A stretch of 10,781 nucleotides of DNA from Candidatus Atribacteria bacterium UBA6251. Lineage in GTDB: Bacteria; Atribacterota; Phoenicimicrobiia; Phoenicimicrobiales; Phoenicimicrobiaceae. A model generated the notes under the pieces. It saw nothing but the letters and a program-made list of their open reading frames with translations. It had not been told where the DNA came from and searched no databases. Each line of letters starts with the position of its first letter. Positions within the stretch are counted from its first letter, which is position 1. Shown piece after piece: positions 1 to 7,669 of the stretch. A program made the position numbers and the translations under genes. Location: assembly GCA_002441285.1 (NCBI GenBank), contig DJVR01000004.1:1-10781 (forward strand). The letters run 5' to 3'.

Positions 1-109
1 TACAGAAAATATAGCACAGACTCAAGTTTTTATCCTTTTAACTTTTTATATTTTATACATCAGATAAATACAAAATTATTTTTAATAAAAAGTAAATAGG
101 TTTAATTTA

Positions 110-1195
110 ATGGGGGAGGAAGAATTGTTTAAACACTTACATGGTGGTAATCTTGAAAAAGCAATAAAGAAATATGGTATTTCTTCAGATGAGATTATTG
201 ATTTTAGTGCCAATATTAATCCTTTAGGCTTTTCACCTAAGACAAAAGAAGCTATTATTAAAAATCTTGATCGATTGTCTCATTACCCCGACCCAGAGTG
301 TAAAGAAGCAAAAAAAGAGATTTCACATTATTTTAAAATAGATTATGAGAATATTGTTTTAGGTAATGGTTCTACCGAATTAATTTATTTAATTGTTCAA
401 ACTTTGAAGCCTAAAAAAGTATTGATACTTATCCCTACTTTTTACGAATATGAGAAAGCTTCAAATAATTACAATGCTTCTATTAAGTTTTATAAATTAA
501 TAGAAAGACAAGAATTTTCGATTTCAATAAACGAAATCATTTCTCATTTAGCTGGAATAGATTTGGTTTTTTTATGTAACCCCAATAATCCTACTGGTAC
601 TTTTTTTCATAGGGAAGAAATTTTAATTTTGGTAAAAGAGATTCAGAGGAGAAAAATTTTTCTGGTTTTAGATGAGGCTTTTATCGATTTGCACGAAAAA
701 GAGAGTTTTGTTAGAGAAGTTAAAAATTATGATTATCTTATCGTTCTTCGTTCCTTAACAAAATTTTATGGTCTTCCTGGGTTACGTATTGGTTTTGGGG
801 CAGGTAGTCCTAAATTAATTAAGGAATTAGAGATACAAAAGATACCCTGGTCAGTTAATTATTTAGCTCAAATTGCGGTTCGAGAAATATTGCAGGATGA
901 AAAGTTTATTAGCAAGAGTAAGTCTTTTTTGCTGGAAGAAAAAGAATTCTTATATAGGGGATTATCTAATATAGAAAGATTGAAAGTCTATAAACCTTCA
1001 GCTAATTTTGTGTTTATTAAATTGTTAGGTAGTATTTCTTCTGAAAAACTTCAGGACCAATTGGGAAGAAAAGGGATACTAATTAGAGATTGTAGCAATT
1101 TTAGGGGGTTAGAAAAAGGGAAATTCATTCGAGTAGCGGTTCGTACCCGTAAAGAAAATATAAAGTTACTTAAAGAGATTAAGTCAATTTTATAG
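110..1195 (+). CDS. cobD: L-threonine-O-3-phosphate decarboxylase (PLP-dependent, HisC-like fold)
   Basis: Decarboxylates threonine phosphate to (R)-1-amino-2-propanol phosphate, the linker of the cobalamin lower ligand, in the cytoplasm. The protein is a class I/II aminotransferase-fold enzyme of normal length (361 aa): HGGN near residue 11, the DFSANINPLG motif near residue 32, CNPNNPTG near 156, DEAF near 190 and the PLP-binding lysine in SLTKFYGLPGLRIGF at about Lys218. The HGGN start and the cbiP/cbiB neighbours separate it from true histidinol-phosphate aminotransferase. The ATG at 110 has no good Shine-Dalgarno; an in-frame TTG at 125 has GGGGGAGGA (112-120) just upstream, so translation may really begin there, giving 356 aa. 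It is first in an operon with cbiP, whose candidate starts overlap or lie just after its stop. The 109 bases upstream are AT-rich and show no B12 box. Confidence 0.92.
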   Translation: MGEEELFKHLHGGNLEKAIKKYGISSDEIIDFSANINPLGFSPKTKEAIIKNLDRLSHYPDPECKEAKKEISHYFKIDYENIVLGNGSTELIYLIVQTLKPKKVLILIPTFYEYEKASNNYNASIKFYKLIERQEFSISINEIISHLAGIDLVFLCNPNNPTGTFFHREEILILVKEIQRRKIFLVLDEAFIDLHEKESFVREVKNYDYLIVLRSLTKFYGLPGLRIGFGAGSPKLIKELEIQKIPWSVNYLAQIAVREILQDEKFISKSKSFLLEEKEFLYRGLSNIERLKVYKPSANFVFIKLLGSISSEKLQDQLGRKGILIRDCSNFRGLEKGKFIRVAVRTRKENIKLLKEIKSIL

Positions 1196-1218
1196 TGAGA
1201 ATTGGAGTGTTAATTATA

Positions 1219-2772
1219 ATGATAGGAGAGAATGTAAAGGCTAAAGTAATTATGATTCAAGGTACTGGCTCTTCGGTAGGGAAGAGTATAATGGTTACTG
1301 CTTTATGCAGAATATTTTATCAAGATGGTTTTAAAGTTGCCCCTTTTAAGTCTCAAAATATGGCCCTTAATTCTTTTATTACTAAAGATGGTGGAGAGAT
1401 GGGAAGAGCACAAGTGGTGCAGGCTGAAGCTTGTGGAATAGAACCTACGGTAGATATGAATCCTGTTTTAATGAAACCTACCAGTGAAATGGGGTCTCAG
1501 ATAATTGTGCAAGGGAAACCTATAGGCAATATGCTGGCTCAAGAGTATAGAGATTATAAGTCAAAACTTGTTTCAGTAGTAAAAGACTCTTTCTTGAAAT
1601 TGGCTTGTAATTACGAAGTGATTGTCATTGAGGGGGCAGGCAGTCCGGCAGAGATAAATTTAAAAGAAGACGATATTGTTAATATGAAAATGGCTCAACT
1701 TGCAGATTGTCCGGTTCTTTTGGTTGGTGATATTGATAAAGGCGGTGTCTTTGCCTGGATAGTGGGGACTTTGGAGCTTCTAACCAAGGAAGAAAGAGAA
1801 AGAGTTAGAGGTATTATCATTAATAAATTTCGGGGAGACAAAGAAATATTACAACCGGGATTAGATTATTTAGAGAAAAAGATCAAGAGACCGGTATTAG
1901 GAGTAATTCCCTACTTTAGAGATATTCGGATAGAAGAAGAGGATTCAGTGAATTCAGAAAAAAATAAATATAATGCACAGCCAGTATCGGGCAAGATTAA
2001 TATTGAAGTTCTCTATCTTCCTCATATCTCTAATTTTACTGACTTTGATCCTCTGGAGAGGGAGGAAGATATATCTTTGCGCTATGTAAAGATGGGAGAG
2101 AGATTGGGAGAGTCAGATTTATTAATCATTCCGGGGAGCAAAAATACTATCGATGACCTTTATTGTTTAAAAGAATTTGGTTATCAGGAAGAAATTTCAA
2201 ATAGATTAGAAAAAGGCACCGTGATTGTAGGGATTTGTGGTGGTTACCAAATGTTAGGTAGACAGATTTATGATCCTGAACATACTGAATCATCAAGAGA
2301 AAAAATAGAGGGATTAGGTTTGATTGACAGCGTAACCACTCTCAAATCTAAAAAAAATACTTTTCAGGTAAGAGCCCGCTTTTTACCCAATTCTTTTTTT
2401 GATAACCAGGATGAATTATCAGGTTATGAAATACATACAGGAGAAACTGTTTTATCGGAGGATGAGAAGCCATTATTTAAAATTACTAAGAGAGGTTTTA
2501 CTCAGGTCGATATTAATGATGGAGTAGTTAGTAAAGAAGGAATAGTTTGGGGAACTTATATTCATGGAGTATTTGATAATAATAGTTTTCGGAGAGATTT
2601 TATAAATTTTTTAAGAAGTAAAAAAGGATTGGCAATTTCCAGTTATATTCGCCAAGATGGAATATCTTACCAAGAAGAAAAAGATAGAGAGTATGATAAG
2701 TTAGCTTGCTTAGTTCGAGATAATTTGGATATGGATAAAATTTATCATATTTTAGGAATAAAGAAAGGTTAG
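1219..2772 (+). CDS. cbiP: Cobyric acid synthase (glutamine-hydrolysing amidotransferase)
   Basis: Amidates four side-chain carboxylates (b, d, e, g) of adenosylcobyrinic acid a,c-diamide using glutamine and ATP, giving adenosylcobyric acid. The N-terminal domain is an ATP-binding dethiobiotin-synthetase-like fold: the loop QGTGSSVGKS lies at residues 14-23, followed by the family motif FKSQNMALNS. The C-terminal class I glutamine amidotransferase domain has the nucleophile in GICGGYQMLG (Cys340) and the histidine in GTYIHGVFDN (His449). Length is 517 aa from this start, usual for CobQ/CbiP. Start choice: ATG 1219 has GGAG at 1204-1207 with a longish 11-nt spacer. GTG 1195, which overlaps the cobD stop, would add eight residues and has poorer ribosome-binding context. 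The stop abuts cbiB directly. Confidence 0.95.
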   Translation: MIGENVKAKVIMIQGTGSSVGKSIMVTALCRIFYQDGFKVAPFKSQNMALNSFITKDGGEMGRAQVVQAEACGIEPTVDMNPVLMKPTSEMGSQIIVQGKPIGNMLAQEYRDYKSKLVSVVKDSFLKLACNYEVIVIEGAGSPAEINLKEDDIVNMKMAQLADCPVLLVGDIDKGGVFAWIVGTLELLTKEERERVRGIIINKFRGDKEILQPGLDYLEKKIKRPVLGVIPYFRDIRIEEEDSVNSEKNKYNAQPVSGKINIEVLYLPHISNFTDFDPLEREEDISLRYVKMGERLGESDLLIIPGSKNTIDDLYCLKEFGYQEEISNRLEKGTVIVGICGGYQMLGRQIYDPEHTESSREKIEGLGLIDSVTTLKSKKNTFQVRARFLPNSFFDNQDELSGYEIHTGETVLSEDEKPLFKITKRGFTQVDINDGVVSKEGIVWGTYIHGVFDNNSFRRDFINFLRSKKGLAISSYIRQDGISYQEEKDREYDKLACLVRDNLDMDKIYHILGIKKG

Positions 2773-3747
2773 ATGATGAGTGAAATTATTACTGCCTATA
2801 TTTTAGATTTAATTATCGGTGACCCGTATTGGCTTCCCCATCCGGTACGAATGATAGGGAAGGTTATTGAATATTTAGAAAGAACACTACGTAAAAATAA
2901 CCAAAACCAACAAACAGAAAAGGTTAAGGGAATTATCCTGACTGGTATAACTGTTGGATTAACTTATTATATTATTTATTTTCTTATCAGTATAGCCGGG
3001 GTTATAAGTCCGGGACTAAAGTTTGCCTTTTCTTCTTTTTTTATTTTTACCACTTTTTCTACCAAGAATTTAGGAGAGGAGGCCATTTCAGTATATCGAG
3101 CTTTAAAAGAGAATAATTTAGAGTTAGCGCGAGAGCGGGTGTCTCGGATAGTAGGAAGAGATACTAAGGATTTAGATGAAAAAGAAATTGTGCGGGCTGC
3201 TATAGAATCCGTAGCTGAAGGAACCGTAGATGGAATTATTTCTCCTTTCTTTTACTCTATTTTAGGTGGGGCTCCTCTGGCAATGGCCTATAAAGCAGTT
3301 AATACCCTCGATTCTATGGTGGGATATAAGAACGAAAAGTATCTTTACTTTGGTTGGTTTTCCGCTAAGTTGGATGACCTGGCTAATTATCTTCCTACCC
3401 GTATTAGTGTTCTTTTAATTCCGGTGGCAAGTTTAATATTGAGGCAAAGGAGTCTGGCATCATTAAAAATAATTTTCCGAGATGGAAAGAAATCACCTAG
3501 CCCCAATGCTGGAATACCGGAGGCAGGTTTTGCCGGTGCATTAGGCGTTCAATTAGGAGGGGTTAACTTTTATCGAGGAGTGAAAGAATATCGACCAATT
3601 TTAGGAGAAAGGTTAAAAGAAATAAGCCCAAAAGATATTTTACTAGCTATTCGGTTATCTTATGCGGTTTCAATATTAATGTTTTTGGGCGGTTTGATAG
3701 TTCTACATTATTACTTGGGGGACTTTGAGGTAAGGGTGGTCTATTAA
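2773..3747 (+). CDS. cbiB: Adenosylcobinamide-phosphate synthase, membrane protein
   Basis: Joins adenosylcobyric acid to aminopropanol phosphate, the product of the upstream CobD, making adenosylcobinamide phosphate at the cytoplasmic membrane. Family signatures are intact: GDPYWLPHPVRMIG at residues 16-29, VNTLDSMVGYKNEKY at about 176-190, a KLDDLANYLPTRIS stretch soon after, and SPNAGIPEAGFAGALG near 240. Several hydrophobic segments (about 52-95 and 200-220, and the C-terminal end) fit a polytopic protein. Length 324 aa is normal. The ATG follows the cbiP TAG without a gap. AAGAAAGG at 2761-2768 serves as Shine-Dalgarno and is better spaced for the second ATG at 2776. The last 45 bases overlap the 3' end of btuD on the other strand. 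Confidence 0.95.
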   Translation: MMSEIITAYILDLIIGDPYWLPHPVRMIGKVIEYLERTLRKNNQNQQTEKVKGIILTGITVGLTYYIIYFLISIAGVISPGLKFAFSSFFIFTTFSTKNLGEEAISVYRALKENNLELARERVSRIVGRDTKDLDEKEIVRAAIESVAEGTVDGIISPFFYSILGGAPLAMAYKAVNTLDSMVGYKNEKYLYFGWFSAKLDDLANYLPTRISVLLIPVASLILRQRSLASLKIIFRDGKKSPSPNAGIPEAGFAGALGVQLGGVNFYRGVKEYRPILGERLKEISPKDILLAIRLSYAVSILMFLGGLIVLHYYLGDFEVRVVY

Positions 3748-4497
3748 TATTGGTTTTACTCCATATACCTTTTGCAAATTTTCTTCATTAAGTACTTCTT
3801 GGGGAGTCCCTATCTTCTCTATTTCCCCTTCATTTAAAAGGATAAGACGATGAGAAGCAATGCTTGCCAAATTCAAGTCATGAAAAACGGAAATGATCGT
3901 TAATCCCTCTTCTTTAAGAGCTTTTTTTAAGAGGTTTAACATCTCATATTTATAGTTTAAATCTAAATGAGAAGTAAATTCGTCTAAAAGAAGAAGCTGA
4001 GGAGTTTGAGCTAAAGCTTTGGATATAAAAACTCTTTGTCTTTCTCCTCCACTTATTTTTTGAATATTTTTTTCAGATAAAGGCAAAGATTGGGTTTTTA
4101 CCATTGCTTTTTGTGAAATTTGATAATCTTCAAGGGTTTCTCCTTTTAATCGAGAAATGTAAGGCAGTCTTCCCATAAACACTACTTCTTTTGCTTTAAA
4201 ACTAAAGGTAACCCACGTATCCTGGGGGACTACTGAAATAAATTTAGCGATTTTTTCGATAGAGAGATTATTTAGATTTTGATTTAATAAAAGTACATTT
4301 CCTTTATTTGGTTTTAATATCCCCGAAACAATTTTTAAAAGAGTGGTTTTTCCTGAGCCATTAGGACCAACAACTCCTAATAATTCTCCTCTTGATACAG
4401 AGAAGCTTATATTGGATAGAGTTTTTTGATTGCCATTATAAGAAAAATCTATGTTTTCTATTTTTAAAATAGTTTCAGGGAAAGACATTTTATACAT
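3703..4497 (-). CDS. btuD: Corrinoid ABC transporter, ATP-binding protein (FecE/BtuD type)
   Basis: ATPase that powers uptake of B12 or other corrinoids through the BtuC permease. All nucleotide-binding motifs are present: Walker A GPNGSGKTT at 44-52, Q-loop Gln92, signature SGGERQ at 149-154, Walker B LLLLDE at 168-173 followed by the TSHLD D-loop typical of the FecE/BtuD group, and switch His206. Length 264 aa is usual. It is the last gene of the riboswitch-controlled btuFCD operon; its start overlaps the btuC stop by 8 bp. AAAGGAG lies very close to ATG 4497 and 11 nt from a second ATG (4488), so either start is possible. The sequence alone cannot exclude a haem or siderophore substrate; the upstream cobalamin riboswitch and the cob genes make corrinoid much more likely. 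Confidence 0.93.
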   Translation of the reverse strand: MYKMSFPETILKIENIDFSYNGNQKTLSNISFSVSRGELLGVVGPNGSGKTTLLKIVSGILKPNKGNVLLLNQNLNNLSIEKIAKFISVVPQDTWVTFSFKAKEVVFMGRLPYISRLKGETLEDYQISQKAMVKTQSLPLSEKNIQKISGGERQRVFISKALAQTPQLLLLDEFTSHLDLNYKYEMLNLLKKALKEEGLTIISVFHDLNLASIASHRLILLNEGEIEKIGTPQEVLNEENLQKVYGVKPILIDHPYLKVPQVIM

Positions 4498-5554
4498 TTC
4501 TCCTTTGCAGAAGATAAATAAATAAAGGGGCTCCTACTATGGCAGTTACCGCGCCAATCGGTATTTCTGTAGGAGCAATAATAGTTCGGGCAAAAGTATC
4601 ACATAATATAAGGAAAATTGCCCCAAAGAGTGCTGATGTAGGAAGCATAACGCGATGGTCCGGACCTACTAAAAGACGGGCTATATGAGGGACTACCAGC
4701 CCTACGAATCCTATGAGGCCAGTAAAAGAGACTATACTGGCTATAATTATTGAACCAATGATAAAGATGCGTATTCTTAATTTCCCGGTATCAACTCCCA
4801 GGTGAAGAGCTTCTTCTTCTCCTAAAGATAAGGCATTTAAGTCTAAAGAGGATGAAAACAAAAATAGACAACCAACAATTACCGGAATAGTGATTATGGT
4901 TATTTTGTTCCAATTAGCAGTGGATAAATCTCCCATAAGCCAGAAGATCATAGAGTGTAATTCCCTTTTAGAAAGAGCTAAAAGGACAGTTATTAAAGCA
5001 GAAAAGAGAAAATTTATAGCTACTCCGGCAAGGAGCAGTCCAGTTGATGCCAGGGTATAACTAATTTTAGAGGACATATATACCAGATAAAGAGAAAACA
5101 TTGCCCCTGTAAAGGCAAATAAAGGAAGAAAAGAAGCTAAATAATATCCGGTATTATATTGTAAAGCAATACCAATACAGGCTCCCAAGGCAGCTCCTGC
5201 TGAAACTCCCAAGATATAGGGGTCAGCTAAGGGGTTTCTTAAAATTCCTTGGAAAGCACCACCCACAGTAGATAGGGCTGCTCCGGCAAGAATAGCCATA
5301 ACAATTCGAGGAATCCTTAGCTGCCAGATAATTAAACTATTAGTTTTATCTGACGAACTATTCCATATAAGGGAAAAGATTTCTTTGGGGTGAATAGAGA
5401 CCACCCCAAAGTTAAGACAAACAAGACTTACTCCTAAGATGCCCAAGCTTCCCGTAAGAAGCATCAAGATTAATTTTTTTTGCCAGCTGGTATAGCCGGC
5501 AATTTCTTTTGGTAATTTATTTATGAAAAATTTCATATAACAATTCAAGCCCAT
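4490..5554 (-). CDS. btuC: Corrinoid ABC transporter permease (FecCD/BtuC family)
   Basis: Membrane-spanning subunit of the uptake ABC transporter; two copies would form the channel with two BtuD ATPases. It is rich in hydrophobic helices (about ten expected for the family). Family motifs visible are FQGILRNPLADPYILGVSAG around residues 103-122, the cytoplasmic GEEEALHLGV coupling region near 245-254, and GLIGFVGLVVPHIARL followed by the charged GPDHR loop. Length 354 aa is slightly long because of the N-terminus. A second in-frame ATG at 5536 (MKFFINK) may be the real start. Neither start has a clear Shine-Dalgarno, and both lie inside the end of btuF, so translation is probably coupled to btuF. 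Confidence 0.94.
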   Translation of the reverse strand: MGLNCYMKFFINKLPKEIAGYTSWQKKLILMLLTGSLGILGVSLVCLNFGVVSIHPKEIFSLIWNSSSDKTNSLIIWQLRIPRIVMAILAGAALSTVGGAFQGILRNPLADPYILGVSAGAALGACIGIALQYNTGYYLASFLPLFAFTGAMFSLYLVYMSSKISYTLASTGLLLAGVAINFLFSALITVLLALSKRELHSMIFWLMGDLSTANWNKITIITIPVIVGCLFLFSSSLDLNALSLGEEEALHLGVDTGKLRIRIFIIGSIIIASIVSFTGLIGFVGLVVPHIARLLVGPDHRVMLPTSALFGAIFLILCDTFARTIIAPTEIPIGAVTAIVGAPLFIYLLQRRNV

Positions 5555-6437
5555 CTACTAACCGAGGTCCAGCACGGTAAAAGAGATCTTCATTTACTAT
5601 AAAGATACTTTGTGTTTTGATTGCCGGGATATTAGACCAACCAGGATGCTGGGAAATATTTTCTTTAATTTTTGATTCTTCTCCAGGATTCATTGCTCCG
5701 ATGGGAATTATAATTATATCCGGTTCTGCTTCCGCTACAAATTCCGGGCTTATTTTTACCCAACCAGGAAGACTGGCAGCAATATTTTCCCCGCCGGCTA
5801 AAGTAATTAATTCATTAAATAAAGTCCCTTCCCCCGGCGTGTAGATGGTTTCGTAAGTTCCTCCGACAAATACTTTGGGACGTTTAGGAATAGAAATATT
5901 GTAAACTTCGGATTTAATTTTATCTACTCTTTGCGATAAATCTTCTACCAAAGCATTTCCTTTTTCAGGTATTCCACAAACAGTAGCTACCATTTTTATA
6001 CTTTTGAGGGTTTCCTTAATGGTTAAAGGTTCAATAACTAATACATTAAAACCCAATTCTCGTAAGCGTGGAATTTCCTTCAATTGAAATCCGGCATAGG
6101 CTAAAATAAGGTCCGGTTTTAGGGAAGTAATTTTTTCTAAGTTAAGAGGTGACATTTTCCCTATTTTTTCTACTTTTGTTGCTTCCTCAGGATAATTGGT
6201 ATAATCTGTTACTCCCACTACTTTATCGCCAAGCCCCAGGGCAAATAATATTTCAGAATTACTGGGAGCAGTGGAGATGATACGTTGTGGTTCTTCAGGA
6301 ATTGTAACTGTTGACCCGGTATCATCGATTATGGTTAAAGGGTAATTGCTTGCTTCTGCGAAACTGAATGAGAGTAAAGAACTTAATGTAAGAAATAAAA
6401 AAGTAAAAACTAAAATTGATTTTTTAAATATTTTCAT
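5517..6437 (-). CDS. btuF: Corrinoid ABC transporter substrate-binding protein (exported)
   Basis: Captures the corrinoid outside the cytoplasmic membrane and delivers it to BtuC. Residues 1-29 form a signal peptide: lysines at 2, 5 and 6, a hydrophobic core at about 8-24, and an AEA site suggesting cleavage after Ala29. No lipobox cysteine follows, so it is not an obvious lipoprotein. The rest is a two-lobe helical-backbone binding protein: PQRIISTAPSNSEILFALGLGDKVVGVTDY near residues 50-79, KPDLILAY, VFVGGTYETIYTPGEGT, and DIIIIPIGAMNPGEE. Length 306 aa is normal. The ATG has AGGAG with a 6-nt spacer (6444-6448 on the plus strand). First gene of the operon, about 140 bp downstream of the riboswitch. 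Confidence 0.93.
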   Translation of the reverse strand: MKIFKKSILVFTFLFLTLSSLLSFSFAEASNYPLTIIDDTGSTVTIPEEPQRIISTAPSNSEILFALGLGDKVVGVTDYTNYPEEATKVEKIGKMSPLNLEKITSLKPDLILAYAGFQLKEIPRLRELGFNVLVIEPLTIKETLKSIKMVATVCGIPEKGNALVEDLSQRVDKIKSEVYNISIPKRPKVFVGGTYETIYTPGEGTLFNELITLAGGENIAASLPGWVKISPEFVAEAEPDIIIIPIGAMNPGEESKIKENISQHPGWSNIPAIKTQSIFIVNEDLFYRAGPRLVDGLELLYEIFHK

Positions 6438-6450
6438 GGTTTACTCCTAT

Positions 6451-6482
6451 TTAATTAGTTAATTAGTTATTTGGTTATTTAG
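6451..6482. repeat. 8-bp tandem repeat in the btuF leader
   Basis: Four head-to-tail 8-mers on the plus strand: TTAATTAG, TTAATTAG, TTATTTGG, TTATTTAG. The first two are identical and the others differ at one to three positions. They lie between the candidate riboswitch terminator and the btuF Shine-Dalgarno (6444-6448), so copy-number changes would alter the leader spacing. Confidence 0.7.
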
Positions 6483-6531
6483 TTAAAATAATTAGATACC
6501 TTTTTGTAGTTTTCAAATGCTTTGGTATTTT

Positions 6532-6568
6532 AAAATAAAAATAACACCCCCTTTTCCGCGAAGAAGTG
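6532..6568 (-). terminator. Candidate intrinsic terminator of the cobalamin riboswitch
   Basis: Reading the minus strand, CACTTCTT (6568-6561) can pair over eight positions, three of them G-U wobbles, with AGGGGGTG (6552-6545). An 8-nt loop separates them and a T-rich tract follows (6544-6532). It lies just after the aptamer and before btuF, where an expression platform belongs. The stem is modest, so translational control is an alternative. Confidence 0.4.
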
Positions 6569-6574
6569 ATTGGT

Positions 6575-6745
6575 TTGTCTAAGCAGGCAGGTCTCCTGGC
6601 TCAGGGGTCACTCTACTTGCTGTGCCTTCCCATCCGTAATTTACTTTAATTGCTGGACAGTGGACTATTACAGCTTTCGTCACCCATTACAGTAGCGGGA
6701 CTGCGGTGGATTTTCACCACTCTTCCCTTAGCCTACTTATCTTTA
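6575..6745 (-). promoter_or_regulatory. Cobalamin riboswitch (B12 element)
   Basis: On the minus strand the conserved elements occur in order. A GTGGTGAAAATCCACCGC hairpin (about 6720-6703) is followed by GTCCCGCTACTGTAAT and then GGGAAGGCACAG (about 6631-6620). The B12 box AGCCAGGAGACCTGCC occupies 6601-6586. A closing P1 stem is visible: AAGTAGGC (6738-6731) pairs over all eight positions (one wobble) with GCCTGCTT (6588-6581). By family knowledge it binds adenosylcobalamin or a related corrinoid and lowers expression of the downstream genes, here btuF-btuC-btuD. Confidence 0.96.
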
Positions 6746-6769
6746 GATATTTAATTTTCTGTTCATAAG

Positions 6770-6798
6770 ATTATAATACATTAGCTGAAAAATTACAA
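6770..6798 (-). promoter_or_regulatory. Sigma-70 type promoter of btuFCD
   Basis: Minus-strand TTGTAA (6798-6793), a 17-bp spacer and a perfect TATAAT (6775-6770). The expected transcript start is near 6763, about 25 nt before the riboswitch P1 stem, which is the right place to include the whole aptamer. Confidence 0.75.
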
Positions 6799-7060
6799 TG
6801 AAAATTATTTAAATTCTAAATGTTGTATAATGTAAAAAAATCAATTAGTGGATAATAGCGAAAAACCATAACGCAAAATTTAAAATTAGGATAAACTTTT
6901 TCATTCTTGCGCTTTTCGTTTTTATATTTTAGTTCACCCTTAAAGTTCTTTAATCTGTTAATTGCAATTCCCAATTTGCAACCTGTATTTTAACCGATGA
7001 ACCGAGTAACGGGCTAATCGGACAACTAATATCTTGTTAGTTATACTCGATACTATATTA
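6799..7060. other. Non-coding stretch with several inverted repeats between btuF and cobO
   Basis: No convincing gene is seen here. A nested pair comprises CGAAAA (6859-6864) with TTTTCG (6913-6918), enclosing CGCAA (6872-6876) with TTGCG (6907-6911). TTGCAA occurs at 6962-6967 and 6976-6981 around a short loop. CCGAT (6994-6998) pairs with ATCGG (7017-7021). AACTAA (7024-7029) pairs with TTAGTT (7037-7042), inside CGAGT (7003-7007) and ACTCG (7045-7049). The CCGAT and CGAGT stems interlock, so they cannot both form. A possible plus-strand -10 TATAAT at 6826-6831 has no good -35. Confidence 0.4.
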
Positions 7061-7090
7061 AGTAAACTTAGTGTGTTTTTTTAAATATTT

Positions 7091-7099
7091 TGGTATAAT
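7091..7099 (+). promoter_or_regulatory. Extended -10 promoter for cobO
   Basis: TGG followed by a perfect TATAAT (7094-7099) matches an extended -10 element. No good -35 is present at 17 bp, as is common for extended -10 promoters. A transcript start near 7106 would give a leader of about 40 nt before the cobO ATG and would exclude the inverted repeats upstream. Confidence 0.55.
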
Positions 7100-7145
7100 A
7101 ACTTTAAATGTTTTGAGTAAGGTAGAATTGGAGGATAGATAAGGT

Positions 7146-7664
7146 ATGATGAAAGGTTTAATTCAAGTTTATACTGGTGATGGGAAAGGAAAAACTACTG
7201 CTGCCTTAGGGTTAGCCCTGAGAGCAGCAGGTAGAAATATGAAAGTGTTAATAATTCAGTTTATGAAAAAATGGGATTATGGAGAACTTCATTCAGTTAA
7301 ATTAATTCCTAATATTACTTTAAAAACCTTTGGCACTAAAGAATTTGTCTACAAAGGTAAAGTAAAAAAGATAGATTATGAGGAGGCACAAAAAGCTTTC
7401 TCTTTTGGTGTAGAAGGGATGCAAAGTGGAAATTATGATATAGTAATATTTGATGAACTCAATATAGCCCTCTATTATGAGTTGTTAGATTTAAAAGAAA
7501 TTGTCGAAAAGTTAAAAGGAAGGCCTGATGGAGTTGAAGTAGTTATCACCGGAAGAAAAGCACCAGAAGAGATAATTGAAATAGCTGATTTAGTAACGGA
7601 GATGAGAGAAGTTAAGCATCCTTATCAAAAGGGTATTAAGGCAAGAATGGGAATTGAGTATTGA
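7146..7664 (+). CDS. cobO: Cob(I)yrinic acid a,c-diamide / corrinoid adenosyltransferase
   Basis: Transfers the adenosyl group of ATP to reduced corrinoid cobalt, making the adenosylated intermediates that CbiP and CbiB use and activating imported corrinoids. It belongs to the CobA/CobO/BtuR family: the P-loop GDGKGKTT at residues 11-18 near the N-terminus, RAAGRNMKVLIIQFMK after it, and the FDELNIALYY region with Asp103/Glu104 corresponding to Walker B. The C-terminal VTEMREVKHPYQKGIKARMGIEY matches the conserved family end. Length 172 aa is normal. ATG 7146 is preceded by GGAGG (7130-7134, 11-nt spacer); ATG 7149 is the alternative. It is divergent from btuF and outside the riboswitch transcript, so it appears not to be under that switch. 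Confidence 0.94.
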   Translation: MMKGLIQVYTGDGKGKTTAALGLALRAAGRNMKVLIIQFMKKWDYGELHSVKLIPNITLKTFGTKEFVYKGKVKKIDYEEAQKAFSFGVEGMQSGNYDIVIFDELNIALYYELLDLKEIVEKLKGRPDGVEVVITGRKAPEEIIEIADLVTEMREVKHPYQKGIKARMGIEY

Positions 7665-7669
7665 GATGT

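Noticed and set aside
1..109. Promoter for the cobD operon in the first 109 bases
   Set aside because: Only AT-rich sequence with weak -10-like matches; no hexamer pair with correct spacing could be supported, and no B12 box is present.
3703..4497. btuFCD as a ferric siderophore or haem importer
   Set aside because: Family motifs alone would allow it, but the cobalamin riboswitch at the operon head and the adjoining cob genes favour corrinoid.
5617..5844. Plus-strand open frame within btuF
   Set aside because: Antisense shadow of a well-supported gene; no RBS or recognisable domain.
6451..6482. Short direct repeats as a CRISPR array
   Set aside because: Units are only 8 bp, are contiguous without spacers, and no cas genes are present.
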